A program made the translations under genes and the position numbers. 64,000 nt of DNA from positions 5,766,001-5,830,000 of the forward strand of contig OX637342.1 in the NCBI GenBank assembly GCA_951799405.1, written 5' to 3'. Positions 1 through 10,093 of this stretch are shown in pieces. The stretch comes from Agapetus fuscipes (taxonomy: Eukaryota > Arthropoda > Insecta > Trichoptera > Glossosomatidae). Positions within the stretch are counted from its first letter, which is position 1; each line of letters opens with the position of its first letter. The notes beneath the pieces are model-generated. The model was not told the DNA's origin and did not search any database. It saw only the letters and a program-made list of their open reading frames with translations.

Positions 1-238
1 TAAGTTGCAAAGATATGTTACATTGGAGATTCACATTACATGCATTCCCACAACCAGACACGTACAAGTTCGCGCTTGCACAATAGACCTACAACATACT
101 GGTATAAACCCGAATCTCAAATGAACATCAACCCTGCATCTCTTGCCGATCTTCTCTGAAACAGGGGTGAAATTGGCAAAATTAACCATTTTTTACAGCA
201 TGGGTGGTCAGCCCTATACCAACATATAAGTCAAGGAG
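1..238 (-). mobile_element. LINE-1 3' UTR copy, 5'-truncated, subfamily b
   Basis: Reverse complement of the LINE-1 3' end seen in full at 13613-13990. It shares the blocks for the GATTA-type tail, 'cttgtgggaatgcat', 'caagagttgcagggctta', 'cctgtttcagg' and 'ggctgaccacccat'. The left end of the window may cut the tail. The sequence is closest to the copies at 51515 and 58240 (shared 'gttacattggagattcaca'), which defines a subfamily. No coding sequence remains. Confidence 0.8.
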
Positions 239-357
239 ATATTTACAAAGGGAAATATATACATACAATAAATAGGTAATAATGCATATCTTGAAAAAAC
301 AACGTTCCATCAACGTTTTCCCCTTTAAAGTCTAGAATCTATTTAATGTAGTTTAAG

Positions 358-592
358 TTGAGAATATATATCAACATTTAAGATTCATAACTATTTATGC
401 TTGTCTACATGCAGACAGTGTAAGGTCGTGCTTACACATGCTGCATGTATACAAACAAAATTAAAAACGCAATGTCAGATGAACATAAACCTTGCAAATC
501 TTCCGCGTTTTCCCTGAAACATTAGAGGCATTTGAAAAAGTGTGCCAAGTTTAAGGTTTACCTGTCAAGGGACATTTATATACACAAACCTG
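358..592 (-). mobile_element. LINE-1 3' UTR copy, diverged
   Basis: An older copy of the same LINE-1 3' end in minus orientation. The order of blocks is kept (the antisense of 'cttaaat', then the 'cagacagtgtaagg' region, then 'atgaacataaaccttgcaaa', then 'ccctgaaaca', then 'gtcaaggg'), but many positions differ. It lies about 120 bases from another minus copy at 1-238. Confidence 0.6.
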
Positions 593-1029
593 TCAAGGGA
601 AATACATAAACGTCAAGCCTCGATCCTCATTTTCGATTTAATGGCAGGTTTATTACGAATTAATCAATCTTCTAGATGTTGGAATAATTTTTCTTCAACA
701 ATCCCGTTATACTGAAATTAAGGCATCATTGGGGTAAAGATTGCTTTGCATCGCACCCGTAATATGTTTATTGGGCATCGTTAGGTTAACCCAGCGGTCA
801 CGACTGCTAACTAGACTGCTGGTCGGCACGTGGGGCTTCCTAGCAGGCAGCAGCCAATAGTCAGTAATCAGTAGACACACTTATTCTGCTCCAAACAGCT
901 CCTGGATACAATGAGATCTAGCCCCATCACTACCGGATACAAGATTTTTGGTCAAAAAAATTATACTTGCCACGTTAAAGACAAAATTAATAGTCTAATG
1001 AAACTACGTGCTTTAAAACAATGATGGAA
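593..1029. other. Unassigned intergenic DNA
   Basis: I see no coding frame, repeat unit or RNA gene here. GC content is locally a little higher around 780-930. Confidence 0.5.
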
Positions 1030-1275
1030 TCCTTGACTTATTGGTTGGTATGAGGCTGACCACTCATACTGTAAAAAATGATTCACTTTACCAATGTCAC
1101 TCCTGTTTCAGGGAAGGTCGGCAAGAGTTGCAGGGCTTATGTTCATTTGAGGTTTTGTTTTTATATTGTAGGTCCACATGCGGCATGTGTGAGCACGAAA
1201 TTATGCGTGTCTGCTTGTGGGAATGCATTTAATATGAATCTGAAATGATACATATCTTTTCAACTTAGATTTAGA
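1030..1275 (+). mobile_element. LINE-1 3' UTR copy
   Basis: Sense-strand copy beginning at 'ccttgacttattggttggtatgagg' and ending in a short tandem of 'agattt' at 1266-1280. An open frame through this stretch is present in several copies of the repeat only because the repeat is conserved. It is not evidence of a gene. Confidence 0.85.
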
Positions 1276-1689
1276 TTTAGACGGAGTGTCTTCTGTATGC
1301 ATGCAGGTACATTATTCCCTTTATGATTTTCGTCTGCATTGATTTACAATAGGTTTGATTTCTTTCTCCAAATTTTTCTAGTTCCTTTTGTACAATTTTT
1401 CATGAAGTCTTACGAAATTTTACATGTAAGGCATACTGTCTAGCTTGTTTATGCATTGCCGGACAAACCACCGTGTGAAAGTTTTTATATATCCACTTAT
1501 TATACTACACCGATTTGGCACCGGTTACAAAAAAACATAAACCAACTGAGTAAAATATGTTTAATATAAAAAATCACTTATGTTCATTACTCTTAAGTCA
1601 GTTTGTACTCTATGTGCCTTAAAAATACGGATTTCTCCCTTCTTCTTGAAGTCCTTTTCCAAACACGTCAAATTTTGCATACAGGAGAA

Positions 1690-1840
1690 TTGCGGTAGCC
1701 GTACCAGTTGCCTGGAACAATTTGCAAGTCAATCTTGGAATGAACCAATCTACCACCACCTTCAGAAAAGCACTGAAGATAATATTGCTGTCATCAAGAA
1801 GCCATGGCAGCCTTGAGATGGTCCTGGACCATTAAATGGC
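1690..1840 (+). pseudogene. C-terminal scrap of a jockey/CR1-like LINE ORF2
   Basis: The plus-strand frame reads VPVAWNNLQ...TFRKALK and stops after 'MVLDH'. This pattern (aromatic plus W-N-x-L, then F-R/K-x-x-L-K) is typical of the extreme C-terminus of jockey/CR1-type ORF2 proteins. The following 'ggtcctggaccattaaatgg' block recurs in opposite orientation at 57700-57830, including the upstream 'ccaccacctt' and 'gaagccatgg' blocks. Only about 45 codons and the start of the 3' UTR remain. The host family is not identified. Confidence 0.5.
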
Positions 1841-3232
1841 ACAAACAAATCGTTTACTCAGTTCCACACCAATAATATTCCAAAATACACTGTTTTGAGA
1901 TATGGCCTATCAGAGTTTCATCTGAATAGGCCAGGAAGAAGAACACTTATTTGAATCAACGTTAATTTTGTGTCTTCACAGTAACTTATTTCAAAAGAAA
2001 ATGTTTTTTGTTTCGAAATGTTGTAGTATGGAATTAACAATGTTTTTTCATTTCACTTCCATACAACACTATTTTGAGATATTGCAATGTGAAATAATCC
2101 AGTGTATGACGAAAATAATAACGATATCGACTTGTTTGAGTGTGGAATTGAAAAAACAGAGCTTCTTTTATAATATAGCAGGTAAAACTGAAAATCGTGA
2201 ATTTCGGACTTATTACAGTGTGGAACTGGGCAATCGAAATTATCCATCATCGTCTTTCTGGAGTCTTGACTTATTCCAGGTAGATTATATATTTTTATTT
2301 TAAACTTAAATCAAGATATCAGGTTTAAAAAGATCTAAAAACCTGCTTTGGTCAATGGACTAGAGTCACTAGACTCTAGAAGTCTAGAGGGCTGCAGTCA
2401 GATACATGAGGAGTTGAAAGGCCAAAGCCATGCTAAATGGTATTTTTAGTCAATTGATCTGACCAACCATTTGATGTTTGTACGGTGCGGCGTGAGGAAT
2501 ACTCTAATACGTTTCTTCAGCGATGCATCTTTCACCGGCGGAAGAGAAAGAGTTGATATAAAACGAGTTTTCCTTGTTATTACTATTCCGGTAGCAGCAT
2601 GTATTAACACAGAGCTGGCCGTTTAAGCCGCGCAGTACTTTATCTGTTTTGGGGCACACTCTCATTGTGTGCAATCCATTGTAAAGACTTACTTAGTGCG
2701 CGCATGCCACCACGAGCTCGCTGTTATTGTGCACCTACATACATTGTAACAAACGTACAAACATAACATCAGAAGCAAGCACTGCAACAACACCAATAAT
2801 GAGTTAGATTTATGAAAATGTACATATTCAACTTTAAAGAGAATCAAGCAAAAATGAACATCGCGTTGATATGGTTACATAGTCTGTTTGATTGCTATGT
2901 ACACTAGTTACTGATTTTTTCATAAGCTCTCGACTTTAAACTATTTTCGTTGATGCTTCGCCCATAGACCACCTGTGACGTAGCATTCCCAGGTTAAATT
3001 TTAACTCTTCCGACTCTTTCTCCTTCCCTTTATTTCGTATTCAAATATTGTGACTCTTTCCTTCTGGTTCTGATCATGATTCTAAGTATAAATTGACTTT
3101 TGAAGTCGAAATTTTCCTTCATGGCACAAATTTTATGTTTATGTTTTAGCGTGAAATTTAATGCGATATTTGCGAGTTTGATTCCCAGCAAAGCACATAA
3201 ACTAAAGTATTCAAATTTTCAGTCTTGCAATA
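1841..3232. other. Unassigned intergenic DNA
   Basis: No supportable gene. A 111-codon open frame at 1968-2303 has no recognisable similarity and AT-biased composition like its surroundings. A short CTAGA-rich patch lies at 2355-2395. Confidence 0.5.
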
Positions 3233-3244
3233 TTAATGAACCTT
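3233..3244. repeat. 12-bp target-site duplication, left copy
   Basis: ttaatgaacctt occurs here and again at 3463-3474. The flanking bases differ on both sides, so the match is exactly 12 bp. It brackets the inverted-repeat element between the two copies. Confidence 0.75.
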
Positions 3245-3462
3245 AAAATTTGAAAAATAAAACACAAAGTTTTTTTTCACGAATTGATTCCTTCGAGCAC
3301 TTTCGATGTTATCACATCATTATCAAGAAGACAACTGAAGTAACAGCGAATGCGCTCGAAGGAATAAAACTCAACTCGTGAAGAAAAACTTTGTGTTTTA
3401 TTTTTCAAATTTTAATTAAAATGAATCTTCACAATGTAACAAACACACAAACCCTTAAACTT
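3245..3462 (+). mobile_element. Inverted-repeat element P1 (hammerhead-like motif, 12-bp TSD)
   Basis: Two arms (about 3245-3300 and 3353-3412) are near-perfect reverse complements, both reading outward through 'gaaggaat...cacgaattg' to 'aaaataaaacacaaag'. The left arm, read on the minus strand, has TTGATAA-T-GATG-loop-CATC-GAAA followed by 'gtgctcgaagg'. The right arm has CTGAAG and the same 'gctcgaagg' but has lost the stem. The right end carries 'aatcttcacaatgtaaca', which is like the terminal module of the other family members. The element is 218 bp with no coding capacity. The hammerhead or Penelope relationship is inferred from the family as a whole. Confidence 0.7.
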
Positions 3463-3474
3463 TTAATGAACCTT
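3463..3474. repeat. 12-bp target-site duplication, right copy
   Basis: Exact repeat of the 12 bases at 3233-3244. Confidence 0.75.
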
Positions 3475-3482
3475 TATCAAAG

Positions 3483-3640
3483 ATGGGTCACAAAAATCCA
3501 TCCGGCTTTACAGCAAGTGGGTCTTTTTTGAAAATTGGTGCTTTATAGACACCTAGACGACGGGCAAGCTTACAGAGGGCTGTTGAGATGTGATTCACGC
3601 AAAATTGGCGCTTACCAAATAAATTATCTTACTATTTATT
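3483..3640 (+). mobile_element. SINE B copy, headless
   Basis: Matches the body and 3' part of SINE B: 'tccatccggctttacagcaa', '...ttggtgctttatag', then 'gagggctgttgagatgtgat' and '...caaataaat' with an ATTT-rich tail. The tRNA-like head is missing. It starts only 9 bases after the duplication of element P1. Confidence 0.75.
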
Positions 3641-3644
3641 TATT

Positions 3645-5001
3645 TATATTTATCGTAGCAATATTATACGAATACTAAAAATATGCATTTGTCATTTCAT
3701 CAATGAAGACTTGCGCTATTTGTATGAACTTTATTGAGTCGCACGCAGCGTAGGAGAGATATTCAGTCTTCTTGGGTCAACGCCCTTATTCAGAGTTAAA
3801 AACAACTCCAAGCCTCACGAGAATCTGTCTGGACACATTTAATACAATTAAAGGTAAAAATAGACAAATCTCACCTGCAATAAAAGTAAGTTGTACCTGC
3901 CTGAGATATCATCCAATAGCGAAAACCATTTTTAGTGACCAGTATGAAAAGGAAATATTATACTCGTACTTTTTTAAATATATTTTTATCCATACAATTA
4001 AATGTATGGTGTATGTATATATGTTCCCTATGGACTCCTTAACCATATAACCGATTTTAATCAGATTTTCAGAAAATATGTTCATTATTCTCTGAAGGGA
4101 TCCTGTGAACTTAAGTGCCGATTGTATTAAGTACATTTTTGTTGTTGTTGTATAAAATGCATGGAAAAGTTTCTCTCCATACCTGGCTTGCCTTATTTCC
4201 AAAAGATTTTGACACAATTTTCAGAAAACGTATGAATCACCCTCCAACCAGAGCGCCCTTAAACTTCACAAGAGCTATTCAGGGAATATTTTACATGTTT
4301 CTTGAAAATTTCATAAAAATCAACTGAACGGTTTAGTAGTCCATAGAGAACATACACACGCACACATACATTCCATCTTATATTATTGCAGTAGATAAAA
4401 AAAAATATACCAATTGTATAAAGAATGGATTTTTCTAGACATCCCATAACTTTAAAAATAACAATGTAATTTTTCTCAGTGGTATCACGTAAAATATGTC
4501 AGTATTAATTTCGTAGATAATTCACAAAGAATATTAAATAAATAAGACCACACTGGTTTAGCAATAAAGCAAAAGTTTAGCTACTGTTTTGTTATTTTTT
4601 AGGATTTATGTAATCCCATTAAGCGTAAAATGTTCCTCGTATTTTTTTACCAAAATATATGAATGGCTAATTCACTTTGATATCAATTTTTAATTCGGAT
4701 GAATATCCAGAATGACTGATATATTCATATGATATAAAAGAAGAACAGATGGTTGATCTTATGTTATTATTAAATTGTTTTGTGGGAGTATTTTATAAGT
4801 TAGTTTGAGATCAGATATTCGAATCTAAGATATTCGAATATATTCATATTATGCATATTGAAATTATTTTTTCTGATTTATTTTTGGATTTCGACGATCC
4901 TTATCCCACAAAGACCTGTGTATGTGAAATGCGCATTGGATAGAAGCAATTATATTTCAGGATAAATAGTTTTTACTTTGCTGTAAAAATACTTAACAAA
5001 T
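3645..5001. other. AT-rich DNA with one internal approximate repeat
   Basis: No gene is supported. At 4050-4330 two stretches about 155 bases apart resemble each other (both contain 'cagattttcagaaaa...tat...' or 'caattttcagaaaacgtat', followed by a 'cccttaaactt'-like end). This may be a fragment of an unclassified transposon. The rest is featureless to me. Confidence 0.4.
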
Positions 5002-5013
5002 TTATTAATTTAA
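5002..5013. repeat. 12-bp target-site duplication, left copy
   Basis: ttattaatttaa here and at 6181-6192. It is exact over 12 bases with different neighbours. The sequence is AT-rich, so taken alone this would be weaker evidence than the other pairs. Confidence 0.65.
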
Positions 5014-5589
5014 TTTATAATTTTTGAAGAAGAATTCAAAGAAAACACTGTTTATTTTCACTAAAATTTATTTAGAAAGATTAAAATCTTTAAAACAAAT
5101 AACAAACGCGTTTTCGACCTAGTAGGTCATCATCAGGTATGATTACAGTAAAAGATATTTTATTAAATTTAGTCAATTGGTATAAATTAGTCAAGTAGCT
5201 AAAAAAGAAAAAAGAAAAAACATTCAGCAAAATTTTTTTTATAAATAATAAAACAATGAAAAGCTTTATATGGTAATAAAAAGTAAAAAATAAAAACTAA
5301 TTAATTTTTTTATAAGTCTTATTTAAATAATAAATTGGTCAAAAGGTATAAATCCCAGTTAGGTAGGTAAAAAAGTAAAATAAATCTATTAACATTACAA
5401 ATAGTTATATATGGCAATTATGAAATAATATGAATTAATAAATTAAACGTCATTTGGTGAGACAGTCATTATGTACACAAAACAAAAAGACAGAATAAAA
5501 ATAAATTATTAAAGTTGGAAGCTAAAAAGATCAAAAACAACAACAAAAACACCATCACACCAGTCGTCTCAAGGAATCAGACAATAAAA

Positions 5590-5753
5590 CCATTAAACCA
5601 GAGTGTCCTCATACATATGAACATAATATACAAAACAATCAAACAAGCATGTCCTCGCACATAAGCAGAGGGGAAACAGGAAGGAATCTGGATATTCACA
5701 ACTTCTTCTCTGTGTCTGTGGATTTGGAGTGCCTCAAAAGCCATCAGATCAGT
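5590..5753 (-). pseudogene. Possible C-terminal remnant of a Penelope-like endonuclease
   Basis: Minus-strand frame starting at the inversion junction near 5753: L-T-D-L-M-A-F-E-A-L-Q-I-H-R-H-R-E-E-V-V-N-I-Q, stop near 5590. In GIY-YIG nucleases a conserved glutamate in an E-x-x-x-I-like helix lies near the C-terminus, and FEALQI fits that pattern. The reading frame runs straight into the left arm, as a Penelope coding end would run into its terminal repeat. The identification rests on pattern and context only, and the stretch is very short. Confidence 0.35.
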
Positions 5754-6008
5754 TAATAGATTTATTTTACTTTTTTACCTACCTAACTGGGATTTATACC
5801 TTTTGACCAATTTATTATTTAAATAAGACTTATAAAATTTTTTATTAGTTTTTATTTTTTACTTTTTATTACCATATAAAGCTTTTCATTGTTTTATTAT
5901 ATAAAATTTTTTTTGCTGAATGTTTTTTCTTTTTTCTTTTTTACCTACTTGACTGTAATTTATACCAATTGACTAAATTTAATAAAATATCTTTTACTGT
6001 AATCATAC

Positions 6009-6033
6009 CTGATGATGACCTACTAGGTCGAAA
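6009..6033 (+). ncRNA. Hammerhead-like core motif in element P2
   Basis: CTGATGA (6009-6015), an extra T (6016), stem GACCT (6017-6021), loop ACT, stem AGGTC (6025-6029), GAAA (6030-6033), followed by the self-complementary ACGCGT. A canonical hammerhead core is CUGANGA-stem II-GAAA without the extra U. I cannot identify a convincing stem I or cleavage triplet, so activity is doubtful. Confidence 0.4.
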
Positions 6034-6180
6034 ACGCGTTTGTTATTTGTTTTAAAGATTTTAATCTTTCTAAATAATTTTTAGTGAAAATAAACAGTGT
6101 TTTCTTTGAATTCTTCTTTAAAAATTATAAATTAAACAATATGAATTTTCACAGTGTTAATACACAAACAATACAAAATA

Positions 6181-6192
6181 TTATTAATTTAA
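6181..6192. repeat. 12-bp target-site duplication, right copy
   Basis: Exact repeat of 5002-5013, immediately after the element end 'caatacaaaata'. Confidence 0.65.
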
Positions 6193-6760
6193 GTTATCAC
6201 AGTGGCTCAAATCGGTCAAAATTTTTAATTATACATCATAATGAACATGCAACATCCATTTTTAACATAAATTGCCTACTTAATAGGTAGATACATTATG
6301 GGATGCGCGCCCCTGCTTTGTCAGCCCTTTAAATATGAGATCTACCTTCAATTATCTGACCATACAACTTCCAACAAATTTTCAAACAGACTTCAAAATA
6401 TAATTGTATCTTAATGCCAATCCGCTAGAGGTGGTCATACTTTTGTTATCTATTGGGCAGCTTACCAAGTACACAATTTCCCTTTTCACTCATCAATGGT
6501 TTAAACCCCAAAATGGGTCTTGATGTCCTTGATCAACTGCAGCCAATGCCGTTGTCTAGTGCTTTTCTACAATATTTATATTTTCCTACCTAACAACAGT
6601 ACTCCCCCACTCTGTCCAGCCATTTTAATCTGGGTCTTTCCATTACCTCTTTTCATCCATATTTCAATCTCTAACTCGCATAAGTCCTTCAAAGAATATG
6701 TGAATTGTGTAAGTTTCACATAGTCTCCAAATGATTAAATTGAAATTCGATAAGATGAAA
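6193..6760. other. Unassigned intergenic DNA
   Basis: Nothing recognisable. The short frames here show no coding signature. Confidence 0.5.
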
Positions 6761-6761
6761 T

Positions 6762-6942
6762 TAGAATTCGAATTAACATTGAAATAAACGAATTCGAATA
6801 AACATTCGAAGAAACATTCAAATTAACTTATTCGAATACACATTAGATTAAATTTTCGAATGAACTTATTCGAATAAACATTCGACAATTAAGGTTCAAA
6901 CATTCGAATGAACTTATTCGAATAAACATTCGAATTTGAAAA
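6762..6942. repeat. TTCGAA-rich minisatellite
   Basis: Imperfect tandem array of a unit of roughly 20-28 bases, best written 'cttattcgaataaacattcgaa'. Two neighbouring copies of 'gaacttattcgaataaacat' are perfect. Because the unit contains the palindrome TTCGAA several times, the array is rich in short inverted repeats. Confidence 0.75.
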
Positions 6943-7840
6943 TGTCATATTGCTGAAGGGAGTGGGCGGTGGGTGTTAGAAGAAATCAGTCCTGCATGCC
7001 GTAGGAAATGTCAATGACAAATTGCTTTGTTATTGGCCTCATGAACTGGCATTTACTTTGTGAATGTTTGAGGTAAATTAATTGTGCTCATATATAACAA
7101 CCTCACGTGTAATTATATATTTCAAACATATGTGTGTGCATGCATGGATATATAGAACTGTGCATGATAAGACTATGTAGGGTGCGTTAGGGTAATTCCA
7201 AAATTACCTTTTTAGCGTAGATTGAGGTAAATGGGTTAATGGTAGAATTACAAAAAAATACTTCAACCTAATTAAATATGTATTTTTTTCAAACAACACA
7301 CACAGGTGATACAAAGAAAAAATAATTATGGTCATGTTTTAGATAAGTAAATATGTGTGGAATTGGGAAATTTTGTACATTTTTGGTTAGATACCTATTT
7401 ACTATTTAGGTTATATTGGGATAATTGAGTTCAAGGGGGAATTTCAAAACTGAACCAAAGCTACCCATTTGCCAAGAACAATCCAACAAAACTTTCAGGT
7501 AATAAGAGGAACAATAATTGTGTATTGGCTAATGTTTTTGGTACTATTTTTTTATAAATATGTAGATTTTGTTAATTTTTTTAATTCCCCCATTAACGCA
7601 ATTACCCCAATTTTCCCCTTAATAAGTACCTATCTAACTTTGTAATTTATCGATGCATTGTCGGGTTGGAAACATTTCCTCGATGTATCTCACTGCATTT
7701 GTAAGGTTGTCCATATTAAAAACCTACACACTTTTGATGGCGCCTATTTTTGTAAAACACAATCGGCCGTAAATAATAAATTACTTATATGATTTTTGAA
7801 ATACTTGATTTTCATTCTACTCAAGATCAATGCAATTTAG
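6943..7840. other. Unassigned AT-rich DNA
   Basis: No gene, repeat family or RNA seen. It is generally low in complexity, with runs of A and T. Confidence 0.5.
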
Positions 7841-7849
7841 TATTTGAAT

Positions 7850-7965
7850 AAAAAATGACAGAGTTATTTTCACGAATTGTATTATATTGAAATTAAACTG
7901 ATCGAGAGCTTTTGACTTTATCCAGTCATCTTCCGGAACAATCTGACGTACGAAACAACGAATAT
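7850..7965 (-). mobile_element. Degenerate single arm of the hammerhead-like element family
   Basis: On the minus strand this reads GGAAGA-T-GACT-loop-AGTC-AAAAGC, then 'tctcgatcag', then 'attcgtgaaaataactctg'. The stem GACT/AGTC still pairs although the flanking CTGANGA and GAAA are damaged. The block order is that of element P1 (both have an AAAGNGCTCGA-like stretch after the hairpin). I could not define a clear target-site duplication. Confidence 0.45.
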
Positions 7966-8656
7966 AAATAAAAATAATAAAATAAAAATGAGGGACACAA
8001 CGGTGGGCTTATATCAGGGGCGGTTTTTGTGCGGAAAAATTGTGTCGTCACCTGGCTGGGTTACGAGGGAAAATGCATACAAATATTTTGCTTTTGGGTG
8101 CTTAGGAAGGCAATCCCATGCAAGAAGTTTGCTTGCGAAGAAGAAAAATTACGAATTCAAAAATGTGCTGAAAGCATCCTTTATTATATTACCCTTCATC
8201 GTCGTCTTTCGTCGTCATTCGCTTTGAGTTTCTATTTTCAAAATTAATGCCATCACAGCAGATGAAATACATTTTCAATCATAGAAAAGAAAATTTTGTA
8301 TATATGCTGCAAGACAGGACCATTCATGTATGTGTTCGAGAAACACACTCCAATACACTATAACTTCTTTCAATATTTACAAAAAAAAATGTTTTTTTCG
8401 TAAAACAGTAGTTTTTAGTAGAAGTAATTATAATTTCTGAAAAAAGTATTTTTTAAAAAGCCGCCACATTTTTTTAAAACTGTTTTTGTTTTGTATTGAA
8501 ATGTTAGAAAATGTATGCAAAATGTAAAAAGACTAAATAGACATCTAGCGGCAAAATTCGAAAGTTTTTTTTTTTTACGATACTTTTTTTTTATTTGATA
8601 CAAATCAAAAAAACAACAAACAAAAAAACTAAAAATGGATTTAAATCTATAGTCTT
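7966..8656. other. Unassigned AT-rich DNA
   Basis: A 79-codon frame at 7988-8227 has no recognisable similarity. Poly(A)/poly(T) runs are frequent at 8380-8620. Nothing else is supported. Confidence 0.5.
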
Positions 8657-8752
8657 AGTTGCAAAGATATATTACAACATTCTCACAAGCAGACACGTAT
8701 AAGTTCACACTTACACATGTCCCATATGGACCAAAAAACCCAATCTAAGGAT
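8657..8752 (-). mobile_element. LINE-1 3' UTR copy, partial
   Basis: Minus copy of the distal part of the LINE-1 3' UTR, from the tail side to 'aaaacccaatct'. First of four consecutive minus-strand copies between 8.65 and 9.4 kb. Confidence 0.75.
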
Positions 8753-8799
8753 ATAATGTCGGTTTACAGATACTATAATAATATAATCTATAATATATA

Positions 8800-8942
8800 A
8801 TCTAAGTTGCAAGGATATATTCATTTACAGCTCTCAGATGCATACCCATAAACAAACACGTGTAGTTCGCGCTTACAAATGCTGAATGTGTACTTACAAA
8901 TAAAATCCAAACCTCAAATGAACATAAGCCCTGACACACAGG
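8800..8942 (-). mobile_element. LINE-1 3' UTR copy, partial
   Basis: Minus copy beginning after a 'tataatctaagttgcaagg' tail and running to 'aacataagccctg'. It is cut off where the next copy's tail begins. Close to the copy at 34610. Confidence 0.75.
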
Positions 8943-8946
8943 TCTA

Positions 8947-9058
8947 TAATCTAAGTTGCAAGGATGTATAATAGATTCAAAGCTCATATACAATGCATGC
9001 CCACAAACAAACTTTTGCCTGTAACTTTTGCCAACCTTCCCTGGAACAGGGGTCTAAT
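8947..9058 (-). mobile_element. LINE-1 3' UTR copy, internally deleted
   Basis: Minus copy with tail 'tataatctaagttgcaagg', then 'atgcatgcccacaaacaaac', then a jump to 'ttgccaaccttccctgg'. The middle of the UTR is missing. Confidence 0.65.
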
Positions 9059-9390
9059 CTAATTTAATCTAAGCTGCAAAGATATATGTCATTTAAGATT
9101 TATATTAAATGCATTCCCACAAGCAGACATGTATAATTTCGCGCTAACACATGCCGCATGTGGACCTACAATATAAAAACCCAATCTCAAATGAACATAA
9201 GCCCTGCAACTCTTGCCGTCGTTCCCTGAAACAGGGATGACATTGGCAAAGTGAACTATTTTTACAGCATGGGTGGTCAGCCGCATACCAACCTATAAGT
9301 CCAGGAACATACACGACAAATTACATTTTTTAAATCAACAAATAATAATATGTCTGGACATCAAAACTAAAAACAAAACCAATTCCTATT
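9059..9390 (-). mobile_element. LINE-1 3' UTR copy, extended
   Basis: Full minus copy of the 3' UTR, extending beyond 'tataagtccaggaacata' into the UTR segment between the stop codon and the common repeat ('cacgacaaattacat' to 'aaaaccaatt'), as at 13613-13715. It therefore comes from the same LINE rather than from an independent SINE. Confidence 0.8.
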
Positions 9391-9484
9391 TAATTTAAAT
9401 GTTAAGTCTAATTTTACTTAATTTTAATTTGGATCTGTTATGTGTATGAGTAATTAAGAATTTTTGTAAATCATTCATATTTGT

Positions 9485-9741
9485 TTGTGCTCCTTAACTG
9501 TTGGTGTGAGGCTGACCCCCCGTGCTGCAAAAATCGGTTCACTTTTGCCAATGCCACCCCGGTTCAGGGAACGGCGGCAGGAGTTGCAAGATTTATGTTC
9601 ACGTGAGGTTTTGTTTATTTTTATGCACACATGCAAAATGTGTAGGCGCGAACCTACATGTGCCTGTCTGTGGGCATGCATTTAATATGAGTCTTAAATT
9701 TTAACATATCTTTGCAGCTTAGATTATAGATTATAGATAAA
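9485..9741 (+). mobile_element. LINE-1 3' UTR copy
   Basis: Sense copy from 'tccttaactgttggtgtgagg' to a tail 'agattatagattatagata'. It forms a subgroup with 43668-43922 (both have 'atcggttcacttttgccaat' and 'cacacatgca'). Confidence 0.8.
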
Positions 9742-9842
9742 TAGCCGCCAAAATAACAGACCAACCGCCATTTCTTTCTGTCCTTAAATACTTCTTAAAT
9801 TTCCTCCAGAGTAATAACCTTCTTCATACAGGCTCTTCTTTT
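9742..9842 (-). pseudogene. LINE-1 C-terminal coding scrap
   Basis: On the minus strand this reads KRRACMKKVITLEEI, an in-frame stop, then VFKDRKKWRLV and GG. It matches residues 276-307 of the LINE-1 frame at 12689. The reading frame is broken by one stop. It lies directly against the tail of the oppositely oriented copy at 9485-9741. Confidence 0.7.
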
Positions 9843-9847
9843 GTTGG

Positions 9848-9922
9848 GTGACATTGGCAAAGTGCAACATTTTTTAACAGTTTGGGTGGTCAGCCTCATA
9901 CCAACATATAAGTCAAGGACTA
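9848..9922 (-). mobile_element. LINE-1 3' UTR copy, proximal fragment
   Basis: Minus copy containing only the proximal part ('gtgacattggcaaagtgcaa' to 'aacatataagtcaagga'). Confidence 0.75.
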
Positions 9923-10093
9923 TAATGGAGCAAATTAAAACCGTTTTTTTTTGTTTTTATTTGCTGTTAGTTTTCTTTCTTTTGTTAAAAGACTTAAAAA
10001 ATTTTTTTTTTACAAAAACTGCATTTTTTTTTTACATGTTTTCTAATGATTGATTCCCTAGATGCAAAACTATGTGCAATATACACATTGCCT

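Larger units (their letters stand above)
5014..6180 (+). mobile_element. Inverted-repeat element P2, the largest member, with possible GIY-YIG remnant
   Basis: The arms at 5014-5395 and 5754-6133 are long, near-identical reverse complements. The right arm continues to a terminal module 'tgaattttcacagtgttaat' and ends 'caatacaaaata', the same end as element P4. Each arm carries the motif (right arm 6009-6033): CTGATGA, T, GACCT, loop ACT, AGGTC, GAAA, then ACGCGT. The left arm has it at 5102-5137 on the minus strand. The spacer (5396-5753) read on the minus strand opens with LTDLMAFEALQIHRHREEVV and stops about 40 codons later. This could be the end of a GIY-YIG endonuclease, as found C-terminally in Penelope-like elements (inference). 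No reverse transcriptase remains. Confidence 0.7.

Noticed and set aside
1968..2303. 111-codon ORF
   Set aside because: AT-rich, low-complexity composition identical to its surroundings and no similarity that I can recognise.
5014..6180. Simple hairpin or CRISPR-like palindrome
   Set aside because: There are no spaced direct repeats. The long arms, flanking 12-bp duplication and shared ends with P4 identify it as a mobile element.
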